Part shown: positions 1 through 5,112 of the stretch, one piece after another
Numbering within the stretch: position 1 is the first letter of the stretch
How the letters are laid out: the number at the start of each line of letters is the position of its first letter
Assembly: GCA_026396555.1 (NCBI GenBank)
Contig: JAPLWO010000004.1
Span: forward strand, 1-5,112
Reading direction: 5' to 3'
Length of the DNA stretch: 5,112 bases
DNA from: Candidatus Magasanikiibacteriota bacterium
GTDB taxonomy: Bacteria > Patescibacteriota > Patescibacteriia > Magasanikbacterales > 2-02-FULL-50-9b
Made by a program: the position numbers and the translations under genes
Notes under the pieces: model-generated
Databases searched by the model: none
What the model saw: the letters and a program-made list of their open reading frames with translations, nothing else
What the model was told of the DNA's origin: nothing

Positions 1-248
1 AAAAAGTTGTTTTAATTATTGACGCAGCGCTTGGACCAACGCCGAGCGACATGGAAATGTTGCACGCGCTGATGGCGCACGATAAAAATATTATCATCGT
101 CGCGAATAAAGTTGATAAAATAAAAAAAGCAGCATACGAAGCGCAGATGAAAAAAATAAAAGACGAAATGGGAAGCCACCCCATCATCCCCTACTCATCT
201 GAAAAAAGAACCGGAATGAACGAACTACTGAAAGAAATGCTCTCGTAA
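1..248 (+). CDS. engB: EngB/YsxC-type GTP-binding protein, C-terminal part
   Basis: This is the 3' end of a translation-factor-class GTPase. The reading frame is open from base 3 and ends with TAA at 246-248, leaving 81 visible residues; the start, P-loop (G1), G2 and DxxG (G3) lie before the window. The visible part opens with a hydrophobic strand ending in Asp (VVLIID), followed by a PTPSDMEML helix start, as in EngB, where a Pro-Thr/Asp segment follows that strand. G4 is NKVD (bases 105-116) and G5 is SSEKRTG (from base 195), followed by a short C-terminal helix. EngB proteins bind GTP and assist late assembly of the large ribosomal subunit in the cytoplasm. EngB usually has TKxD at G4, so NKVD is a mild variation; Era or Der are alternatives, but the immediate stop after G5 and the PTPSD segment fit EngB better. 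It converges on the ATP-grasp gene with two bases between the stops. Confidence 0.8.
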   Translation, partial: KVVLIIDAALGPTPSDMEMLHALMAHDKNIIIVANKVDKIKKAAYEAQMKKIKDEMGSHPIIPYSSEKRTGMNELLKEMLS

Positions 249-250
249 AA

Positions 251-1441
251 CTACGCGAATATTTTTTTAATTTTCAACGCAAGGAGAAATGCACAGGCAC
301 GAATATTTCCGCGCGCATTTGCATATAACAACTTTCGATCGTAAATTGGAACAAATCTCCAACGCCCTCCAACATTAAAAGCCCATTTTAAAAGTTCAAC
401 AATTTTTCCATGTCGTAAACACCACATGGTGTGTCGAGAAAAAAAACAAATAATTAATGGTCGTTTTTCCTGAGGAATATGCGGTCGCACAATTTCATCA
501 ATGCCCATCAAACAATTTCTAATAACACGAGAAAAATCAACACCAGAAAATTCAGCGAGACGAAACCACACGTTTGCACGCAAATCAGCTTCAACCAAAT
601 AATATTTAGAACTTTCTTTATCCTCGAGATATGTCATCGATGCAAACCCATCGATATCTAGACGTTCACCCGCGTCCATAATCGATTGTTCTAATTCCGG
701 GCATTCAAAATATTCCCGTTCAATTGATACATTAAACTCACTTCCTGAAGTTTGAAGCAATTTTGAACACGCATAGCCACGCAATTTCCCATTCTTGAAA
801 ATTGCTTCGACACCAACCGTTTCTCCGTCTATATATTTTTGAAAAACCAAATTATTTTTTTGAACTTCAGTGAGTTCCAACAGTTTCGCCTGGACCTCTT
901 CGACATTGTTGCACAAAAAAACTCCAGCACCACCACGACTCATATCCACCTTGAGCAACAATGGATACGTAACAAATTCTTGCAGAGTTTGTAGATCAAA
1001 CAACTCATGATTAATTACAAATACAGGTGTCAATAAATTTCGCTCACTGCATAAAATCGAAAGTCCGGCTTTTGAACCCAACATGATTCGACTTCGTAAA
1101 TCTGAAATTGGCAATAATTTGAGCGCAGCTTTTGCGTCATGAACTTCATTATTTACAATATTCATCGCCGATTCATCGGACAAAAAAACCCAATCATACT
1201 TTTTTTCAGATGCGATTGTCTCGAGCTGTGATGCAAATTCGTGTGGCGTTGCCGCATTGAAATCAATCCACGAATTCCAAAAACTATTTTTTAATAACCA
1301 TGATTTTTTTGAACAATAGACGTCGACTACTGCTCCTGCTTTACTAAATAAATATGGAATCTCCGAAGAAATTTCAGAATTCTTGTAATCTGCCACTAAC
1401 ACTCGAAATGTTTTTCCAGCCATAGTATGTGTAGCCAACAT
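251..1441 (-). CDS. ATP-grasp domain protein, substrate unknown
   Basis: About 396 residues. The N-terminal third is a Rossmann-like pre-ATP-grasp region starting with a beta strand (FRVLVAD). The ATP-grasp core follows at roughly residues 130-300: a strand with the ATP-binding lysine (YPLLLKVD, K164), a glycine-rich loop (RGGAG, about 169-173), an adenine-side strand and hinge (LVFQKYIDGE, about 198-207), and a metal-ligand strand (YLVEADLRAN, E284 to N290). Family members couple a carboxylate to an amine or thiol through an acyl phosphate; nothing here identifies the substrate. The C-terminal ~90 residues are basic, aromatic-rich and unrecognised. ATG at 1441 is the longest ATG start. ATG at 1423, just before the first strand, is equally plausible; a TTG at 1453 also lies in frame. 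None has a Shine-Dalgarno sequence. The stop is TAG. It begins 31 bases after the sortase stop and is probably cotranscribed with it, hinting at an envelope-related role by position only. Confidence 0.75.
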   Translation of the reverse strand: MLATHTMAGKTFRVLVADYKNSEISSEIPYLFSKAGAVVDVYCSKKSWLLKNSFWNSWIDFNAATPHEFASQLETIASEKKYDWVFLSDESAMNIVNNEVHDAKAALKLLPISDLRSRIMLGSKAGLSILCSERNLLTPVFVINHELFDLQTLQEFVTYPLLLKVDMSRGGAGVFLCNNVEEVQAKLLELTEVQKNNLVFQKYIDGETVGVEAIFKNGKLRGYACSKLLQTSGSEFNVSIEREYFECPELEQSIMDAGERLDIDGFASMTYLEDKESSKYYLVEADLRANVWFRLAEFSGVDFSRVIRNCLMGIDEIVRPHIPQEKRPLIICFFSRHTMWCLRHGKIVELLKWAFNVGGRWRFVPIYDRKLLYANARGNIRACAFLLALKIKKIFA

Positions 1442-1472
1442 ACTATCATACAACGTTTCGCTGGGCGAATGA

Positions 1473-2123
1473 TTAGATTGGCATGGTGAAATCAGAAATC
1501 ATTTCCTTATCTGCAAAAATTACAAATCGTTTTGAATACTGCTTATCACGCTTAATCCATACACCATTACATGTAATAAGCGCTAGGTGTGATGCGCCAT
1601 CATTTCTATTAAACACTTCTTCAGCGCTTTCAGCAGATCCAAATAATCGACTTTTGCGTACAATGAAGGACGTTTTCCAACCTTTTTCATCTTGAATAAT
1701 TATTTTGTCTCCGGGCTTTAATTTATTTAAATTTGCAAACACAGCCGACGCACCATTCCACCAATTCACATGTCCTGCGATTGCTGCCGTTCCCACATTT
1801 CCCGGACGCGGCCCTAAATTAAACCACGCAGCGTCTCGTGGAATTTTTGGCACACCCATCGATCCGTCCGGCAACAGCCCGACTTTTTCTATTGCTGCAT
1901 CAACTCTGATTCGAGGAATTAAAATACGAAGCGGTAAATCACCGACGTCAGCACCAGGTGCCGCAACGATTGCTACAACTTTTTTTTGTAGTTCGGAATT
2001 TTTTTCAATTCCATGTGCCAGCACAAATGCATTTCGATAGGTTCCTGAATTTTGAAAAATAAAAAAAATAAAACCAAGAAATGCAAATACCCGTATTACT
2101 GATTTTATTTTTCGCGACGTCAT
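1473..2123 (-). CDS. Sortase, class F-like transpeptidase
   Basis: A 216-residue membrane-anchored cysteine transpeptidase. A basic N-terminus (TSRKIK) is followed by one hydrophobic segment at about 8-24, acting as an uncleaved signal anchor that places the catalytic domain outside. The sortase beta barrel covers about 63-205: IPRIRVDAAIEKVG opening, GPRPGNVGTAAIAGHVN with catalytic His118, AVFANLNKLKPGD, LALITCNG with catalytic Cys185, and KRFVIFA with Arg199. All three catalytic residues are present, so the enzyme should be active. Sortases cleave LPXTG between Thr and Gly and transfer the protein to a cell-surface amine. The short form, GPRPG segment and GHVN context resemble class F, though the class call is approximate. 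The ATG at 2123 (no Shine-Dalgarno) is supported because the anchor begins directly after it. The gene immediately follows an LPNTG protein, its likely substrate. Confidence 0.9.
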   Translation of the reverse strand: MTSRKIKSVIRVFAFLGFIFFIFQNSGTYRNAFVLAHGIEKNSELQKKVVAIVAAPGADVGDLPLRILIPRIRVDAAIEKVGLLPDGSMGVPKIPRDAAWFNLGPRPGNVGTAAIAGHVNWWNGASAVFANLNKLKPGDKIIIQDEKGWKTSFIVRKSRLFGSAESAEEVFNRNDGASHLALITCNGVWIKRDKQYSKRFVIFADKEMISDFTMPI

Positions 2124-2139
2124 ATGTACTGTTCAAACT

Positions 2140-2145
2140 ATTGTA
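2140..2145 (-). promoter_or_regulatory. Possible -10 element for the sortase gene
   Basis: TACAAT (one mismatch to TATAAT) lies on the minus strand at the downstream foot of the hairpin, 16 bases before the sortase ATG. No convincing -35 hexamer is present at 16-18 bases spacing, so this is weak. If real, the sortase transcript would have only a roughly 10-base leader, consistent with the absence of a Shine-Dalgarno sequence. Confidence 0.2.
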
Positions 2146-2177
2146 TAAAAGCCAGACAAAATTGCCTGGCTTTTATA
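2144..2177 (-). terminator. Hairpin between surface protein and sortase genes, likely terminator or attenuator
   Basis: A perfect 12-bp inverted repeat: TATAAAAGCCAG at 2144-2155 and CTGGCTTTTATA at 2166-2177, with a 10-base loop. It starts 17 bases after the surface-protein stop and ends 20 bases before the sortase ATG. Read on the minus strand it gives a GC-rich upper stem (GCCAG/CTGGC) followed by TTTT, then ATA. The T tract is short and lies within the stem's foot, so termination may be partial. It is symmetric enough to be read in either direction, but it fits the end of the surface-protein transcript. It may instead stabilise the 3' end of a processed message. Confidence 0.65.
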
Positions 2178-2194
2178 CTACTCATCACGCTTTA

Positions 2195-4009
2195 TTAGGC
2201 AGATCGCTTGCTTCGAATAGCAACGATTGCTGCGCCGATCGCGAGCAAACCAACAGAAACTGCGGCAGCCAATGGAAAACTATTTGCGCCCGGATCAACA
2301 CCTGTGTTTGGTAATTTAGGAACCGCGACAACAACCGTAGCTAATGCAAAATCAGTTGCGGTTAGTCCATTTGCAATACCGGTTGCAATAACTGTATTTG
2401 TTGTTGTTTGAGTCAGTGTTGCTTGGCATGTGTATGTCCACGTTTCATTAACATCGAGCAATGTATTTTTATTTGTATCGCCTGAGATAAATGTAACAGC
2501 GTCACACTTATCGTCTGAAACATGTACACTACTTAACGCAACTGTACCTGGATTTGAAACTTCATTTGTATAAACCACTGTTCCTGTGCCCGCTGGAAGC
2601 GCTAATGGATTTGGTACTTTTGTAATATGAATGAGTGGTGGCACAATAGGCACTCCGACAATAACTGTTGCACTCGCAACATCAATCGCAGTCAAACCAT
2701 TTGCATGACCTGTTGCAACAACTGTATTTTTTGTTGTTTGCGTCAAGCTAGCTGTACAACGATAAACCCACGTTTCATTGACATCAAGTTTTGTGTCATG
2801 GTTAGTGTCTCCCGAGTCAAGAATGATTGGACTGCACACGTCACCCACCAATGTTACGCCCGTCATTGGAACTGTTCCGATATTTTTTACAGTGTACGTA
2901 TATATAACAGAACCTGGACCCGCTGGCAATGCAAGCGGACTTGGTACTTTGACCACATCAATAAGCGGTGGTGCCACCACAACAGGCGGTGCCCCGATAT
3001 CATTGTTCACGACTGTGCACACATCATCATGTGTATTTATTCCACCATGATCAATAACACCACTGGCATTACAATTTCCCGTAAACGAGCTTGCATAACC
3101 AGCCCGATTCATTTCAGTAACCGTGTACATGCCTGGAATTGCGCGAACACTTTCACCACTTGCGACTGGTGTTCCGTTTACAAACAATGGAAAATCTGAA
3201 TAAATAGCCTTTCCCCCGTTATCATTAATTACTTGTTTAATTACAGTAATCGTGTTCGATGAGATTGTTGCAGTAGACTCTGGAACTGGAGTAGTCGAGC
3301 ATGTCGGTCCTGTGATTGAGGCAGCGTCGAGCGTCACAGCGGCGGTGCGAGCGAGCGCGCGACCATTCAAACTTGAACCTGTTGCGAATGTAATACTTGT
3401 ATCAGCAAGAATGTTACCTGCCAATGAACTGCCCGGATCAAATGTTGCTGAACTTACGACACGCCACCATACATTACATGGTACCGCGCCGCCTGAAAAA
3501 ACAACCTTCACTGCGGTGCCGCCCGTCATAACGAGATCGCTGGCTGATTTAAAAACCCAGACGTCTGACGCACTGCCTGTTAAAGTCAGTGTACCTGTTA
3601 AATGAAATGAATCTGCACAATACACACCCGGAACGAGATTTAATCCTGCCAAATCTTTGGTACCTGCGTAAGTCGTAATACAACCTTGTGCGGCAAGTGC
3701 GCCGTATGCAGTATTTTTGTCTGTTTGCGCATTTGCCGCTGCAGTATCAGTATCATGCAGCGTACCACCTAACGTTACCGTTCCCCAACCTGTTACATTT
3801 GGCGCCGTGCCAGCACCTGGATAAATACCAACGTCGCCACTAACGGTAGTTGCGCCAGTATTGGTGACAGTTGTGCCCGATAAAATGGAGTACGTACTTG
3901 CAGTACCAAGACTTGGAGATGATGCAGCAAAAGCAGCTGACGGACCGACGAGACCGAGGATCACGAACAGAAATGTCATGATTCCCGAAACACTGCACGG
4001 CGTTTTCAT
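2195..4009 (-). CDS. LPXTG-anchored surface protein with DUF3494 ice-binding-like domain and DUF11-type repeats
   Basis: 604 residues. A signal peptide covers 1-28 (hydrophobic core TFLFVILGLVG, likely cut after AFA). A DUF3494 domain lies at about 32-236: LGTASTYSILSG opening, TVSGDVGIYPG, a helix near 88-108, VWVFKSASDL, GSSLAGNILADTSITF and GRALAR. A prealbumin/SpaA-like domain lies at about 253-337 (TVIKQVINDNGG, PGMYTVTEM). Two ~110-residue DUF11-type repeats lie at 349-452 and 459-562, then LPNTG at 566-570, a hydrophobic stretch and the basic tail RSKRSA. The extracellular cysteines come in pairs within domains (110/131, 178/237, 313/331, 392/418, 502/528), suggesting disulfides. DUF3494 members include ice-binding proteins, but many are uncharacterised or serve adhesion; I infer a wall-attached adhesin or ice-binding protein. 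ATG at 4009 is chosen because it starts a complete signal peptide and lies downstream of the promoter; an in-frame TTG at 4096 would add 29 unlikely residues. Confidence 0.9.
   Translation of the reverse strand: MKTPCSVSGIMTFLFVILGLVGPSAAFAASSPSLGTASTYSILSGTTVTNTGATTVSGDVGIYPGAGTAPNVTGWGTVTLGGTLHDTDTAAANAQTDKNTAYGALAAQGCITTYAGTKDLAGLNLVPGVYCADSFHLTGTLTLTGSASDVWVFKSASDLVMTGGTAVKVVFSGGAVPCNVWWRVVSSATFDPGSSLAGNILADTSITFATGSSLNGRALARTAAVTLDAASITGPTCSTTPVPESTATISSNTITVIKQVINDNGGKAIYSDFPLFVNGTPVASGESVRAIPGMYTVTEMNRAGYASSFTGNCNASGVIDHGGINTHDDVCTVVNNDIGAPPVVVAPPLIDVVKVPSPLALPAGPGSVIYTYTVKNIGTVPMTGVTLVGDVCSPIILDSGDTNHDTKLDVNETWVYRCTASLTQTTKNTVVATGHANGLTAIDVASATVIVGVPIVPPLIHITKVPNPLALPAGTGTVVYTNEVSNPGTVALSSVHVSDDKCDAVTFISGDTNKNTLLDVNETWTYTCQATLTQTTTNTVIATGIANGLTATDFALATVVVAVPKLPNTGVDPGANSFPLAAAVSVGLLAIGAAIVAIRSKRSA
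2198..2314 (-). other. LPNTG cell-wall sorting signal
   Basis: Residues 566-604 of the surface protein. The pentapeptide LPNTG is encoded at 2300-2314, followed by a short spacer (VDPGANS), about 20 hydrophobic residues (PLAAAVSVGLLAIGAAIVAI) and the positively charged end RSKRSA. This is the complete three-part sortase recognition signal: motif, membrane segment and basic retention tail. Cleavage would fall between Thr569 and Gly570. The adjacent sortase gene supports the reading. Confidence 0.92.
2324..2965 (-). repeat. Two tandem DUF11-type domain repeats in the surface protein
   Basis: Two copies of about 104 residues with a 330-base period (2654-2965 and 2324-2635), joined by a short Pro-rich linker (VPIVPPLI). 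Shared blocks are KVPxPLALPAGxGxVxYT, SGDTN....LDVNETWxYxC, TLTQTTxNTV and ATGxANGLTA. Each carries two cysteines and an EF-hand-like acidic loop. The DNA copies have diverged visibly, including in synonymous positions, so the duplication is not recent. Such repeats usually form immunoglobulin-like stalks lifting a distal domain from the surface. Confidence 0.85.
3926..4009 (-). other. Sec signal peptide of the LPXTG surface protein
   Basis: Residues 1-28: Lys2 near the N-terminus, a hydrophobic core at about 11-22, then small residues ending AFA before ASSP, a standard type I signal peptidase site. Cys5 lies before the hydrophobic core, so it is not a lipoprotein lipobox. The position of this peptide decides the start codon of the gene. 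Confidence 0.8.
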
Positions 4010-4073
4010 ATTTAATTTTAAAAGCTGGATAGAATATAAAAAAATCCTATTCTTCAGCAGAACGAGCAATTTG

Positions 4074-4082
4074 AGTATAGCA
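4074..4082 (-). promoter_or_regulatory. Extended -10 promoter for the surface-protein gene
   Basis: On the minus strand the sequence reads TGCTATACT: a TGn extension directly before a -10 hexamer with one mismatch to TATAAT. No good -35 is seen at the usual spacing, which extended -10 promoters can do without. It lies in the 115-base gap after the membrane-protein stop, and transcription would begin near 4067, leaving a leader of about 58 bases to the ATG at 4009. A second AT-rich stretch, TATATT at about 4033-4038, is a weaker alternative. This promoter could serve the surface protein, sortase and ATP-grasp genes. Confidence 0.45.
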
Positions 4083-4103
4083 TTTTTTACATGCAACAGC
4101 TAT

Positions 4104-4112
4104 TTATCCACA
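4104..4112 (+). promoter_or_regulatory. Solitary DnaA-box-like 9-mer TTATCCACA
   Basis: An exact match to the strict DnaA-box consensus, in the intergenic gap 12 bases from the stop of the membrane-protein gene and about 22 bases upstream of the extended -10 element. I see no second box, AT-rich unwinding element or dnaA/dnaN gene nearby, so this is not evidence of an origin. It could be a regulatory DnaA site or chance. Confidence 0.25.
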
Positions 4113-4124
4113 CCCCCTATACAG

Positions 4125-5112
4125 TTACCATTTCGAAAGACGAGTTTGAATTTTAATTTCTTTGTCCGGCAAAATCAATACATAGCTATACGCCGCAGGA
4201 ACCCAACGTAAAACTGCAGTACCGTTAGAAATATGCAATTCTTTTGTATTATTTTTTGAATCCGTAAAAATAACGTTCGACATATCGATACCGCTGACCA
4301 CATTCATCACACCAAAAATATGTGCCTGATTTTCTTCAAATGGTCGGTTTGGTTCCATGATTACAATCGATGCATGTTCAGATTTTATCATACGAGCACT
4401 CGTTTCCAATGCAATGCCTGTCGCATACACACGAGAATACGTTGTGGTGACAGTGTATATCATCTGCGCAAATTGAATAAAAACAACTGCAATCAATAAA
4501 ATCACAAATGGTTTTGCAAGTCGTGCCACTCGTTCATCTCGAATCAAAACAGTGAGAAGCGATCCGACAGCAGTCGCGAGTCCCACCCGTGGAAGATATG
4601 TATAACGTGATGCGAGCGAGTCCCACCAATGCATCGACGGAAGAAAAATTGTCGGAACTAAACCGATACAGACCCACAACAATCCAATTATTACTCCACT
4701 AATTTTTCCATGAAAACGTAAGAGCAGATATATGCCGACTACCACACCAATTGACAAAACCGTCGCTGTAATCTGATTTAAAAAAGGCGTTACATCAACA
4801 ATCATGTGAGCAAAAATGATTGGTGCGCGCAACAACGCTGTCGCATGCGACAAAGAAGATGATTGTCCCGCTGATTGCGCGAGATCTCCATGCATTAAAA
4901 CATTCAAATATAAATACAAAATCCACAATGCACAAGAAAGCACTATAAAAATAAGATATGATTTTTGAAATAATTTTTTAACTCCACCAGCCGACACATA
5001 TAACGTCATGCACAGAAAAATAATCAACGTCACAGATGTTTCTTTGGTACCATACGCGCACACACTCGAAATTAAAGAGGCTGCCAATAATGCATTTCGC
5101 TGCCACCCATTT
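4125..5112 (-). CDS. Multi-pass membrane protein, GT-C glycosyltransferase-like, C-terminal part
   Basis: The frame is open to the window edge: eight further codons (NGWQRNAL) precede the in-frame TTG at 5087, so that TTG is an internal leucine and the start lies outside. At least 328 residues are visible. About seven hydrophobic segments occupy the first ~230, followed by a soluble C-terminal region of about 90 residues, probably extracytoplasmic. A GTKET segment before a membrane helix and an SRYTYLPRVGLA segment resemble the (S/T)KE and (E/S)RYxYLPxxG signatures of dolichyl-phosphate-mannose-type (TMTC-like) membrane transferases. Such proteins transfer sugars from lipid carriers to proteins or glycans outside the membrane. 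The catalytic acidic loop would be near the missing N-terminus, so activity cannot be judged. It is the first gene of the minus-strand row, separated from the surface-protein gene by 115 bases with its own promoter, so co-regulation is uncertain. Confidence 0.65.
   Translation of the reverse strand, partial: NGWQRNALLAASLISSVCAYGTKETSVTLIIFLCMTLYVSAGGVKKLFQKSYLIFIVLSCALWILYLYLNVLMHGDLAQSAGQSSSLSHATALLRAPIIFAHMIVDVTPFLNQITATVLSIGVVVGIYLLLRFHGKISGVIIGLLWVCIGLVPTIFLPSMHWWDSLASRYTYLPRVGLATAVGSLLTVLIRDERVARLAKPFVILLIAVVFIQFAQMIYTVTTTYSRVYATGIALETSARMIKSEHASIVIMEPNRPFEENQAHIFGVMNVVSGIDMSNVIFTDSKNNTKELHISNGTAVLRWVPAAYSYVLILPDKEIKIQTRLSKW

Noticed and set aside
244..268. Possible terminator CGTA-loop-TACG followed by a T run after engB
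   Set aside because: The stem is only four base pairs with weak pairing, and the T run begins six bases later; too weak to call.
1442..1453. TTG at 1453 as start of the ATP-grasp gene
   Set aside because: It has no Shine-Dalgarno support and adds only four residues; two ATG codons in frame (1441, 1423) lie closer to the first conserved strand.
1705..2040. Plus-strand 111-residue open frame opposite the sortase
   Set aside because: It is the antisense of a catalytically complete sortase domain and has no ribosome site or recognisable fold.
2324..2965. CRISPR-like or transposon repeat
   Set aside because: The repeat has a 330-base period, keeps the reading frame and encodes known stalk domains, so it is a protein-domain duplication.
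2627..3199. Plus-strand 190-residue open frame opposite the surface-protein gene
   Set aside because: Its translation is rich in Cys, His and Trp with no domain or signal, which is typical of an antisense frame across a repetitive, Thr/Val-rich gene. The opposite strand has a fully coherent protein.
3995..3997. Cys5 as a lipoprotein lipobox cysteine in the surface protein
   Set aside because: It comes before the hydrophobic core rather than after it, and a type I cleavage site follows the core.
4010..4096. In-frame TTG start at 4096 giving a 29-residue N-terminal extension of the surface protein
   Set aside because: It lies upstream of the likely promoter, and the extension would bury the signal peptide. 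ATG at 4009 begins a normal signal peptide.
5085..5087. TTG at 5087 as the real start of the membrane protein
   Set aside because: The frame stays open through eight more codons to the window edge, and the family normally has additional membrane segments before this point, so it is an internal leucine.

Overview
The window looks like chromosomal DNA from a small-genome, AT-leaning bacterium with a single membrane and a surface it decorates with sortase-anchored proteins. A Candidate Phyla Radiation (Patescibacteria, e.g. Parcubacteria-like) origin is my best guess. It rests on the combination of a DUF3494/DUF11-type surface protein with an LPXTG signal, a short class F-like sortase, no recognisable Shine-Dalgarno sequences before any visible start, and very tight packing. 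This is inference, and no phylogenetic marker in the window settles it. All genes read with the standard code, with stops TAA and TAG.

Layout. Bases 1-248 (+) hold the 3' end of an EngB/YsxC-type ribosome-assembly GTPase. It meets the other genes tail to tail with only two bases between stop codons. Everything else is on the minus strand, read from right to left: (1) 4125-5112, the C-terminal part of a multi-pass membrane protein resembling GT-C glycosyltransferases, cut by the window edge; (2) a 115-base gap with a good extended -10 promoter and a solitary perfect DnaA-box-like 9-mer; (3) 2195-4009, a 604-residue secreted protein with a signal peptide, a DUF3494 'ice-binding-like' domain, a prealbumin/SpaA-like domain, two tandem DUF11-type repeats each carrying an EF-hand-like loop, and an LPNTG sorting signal; (4) a 12-bp perfect hairpin in the 71-base gap; (5) 1473-2123, a sortase with its His, Cys and Arg catalytic residues; (6) 251-1441, an ATP-grasp ligase-like protein.

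Working together. The central unit is a substrate/enzyme pair: an LPNTG surface adhesin or ice-binding-like protein directly followed by the sortase that most plausibly anchors it. The hairpin between them could keep sortase message lower than substrate message. The ATP-grasp gene directly behind the sortase and the sugar-transferase-like membrane protein upstream may contribute to the envelope to which the adhesin is attached, but that link rests on position only. I see no tRNA, rRNA, CRISPR array, insertion sequence or phage gene.
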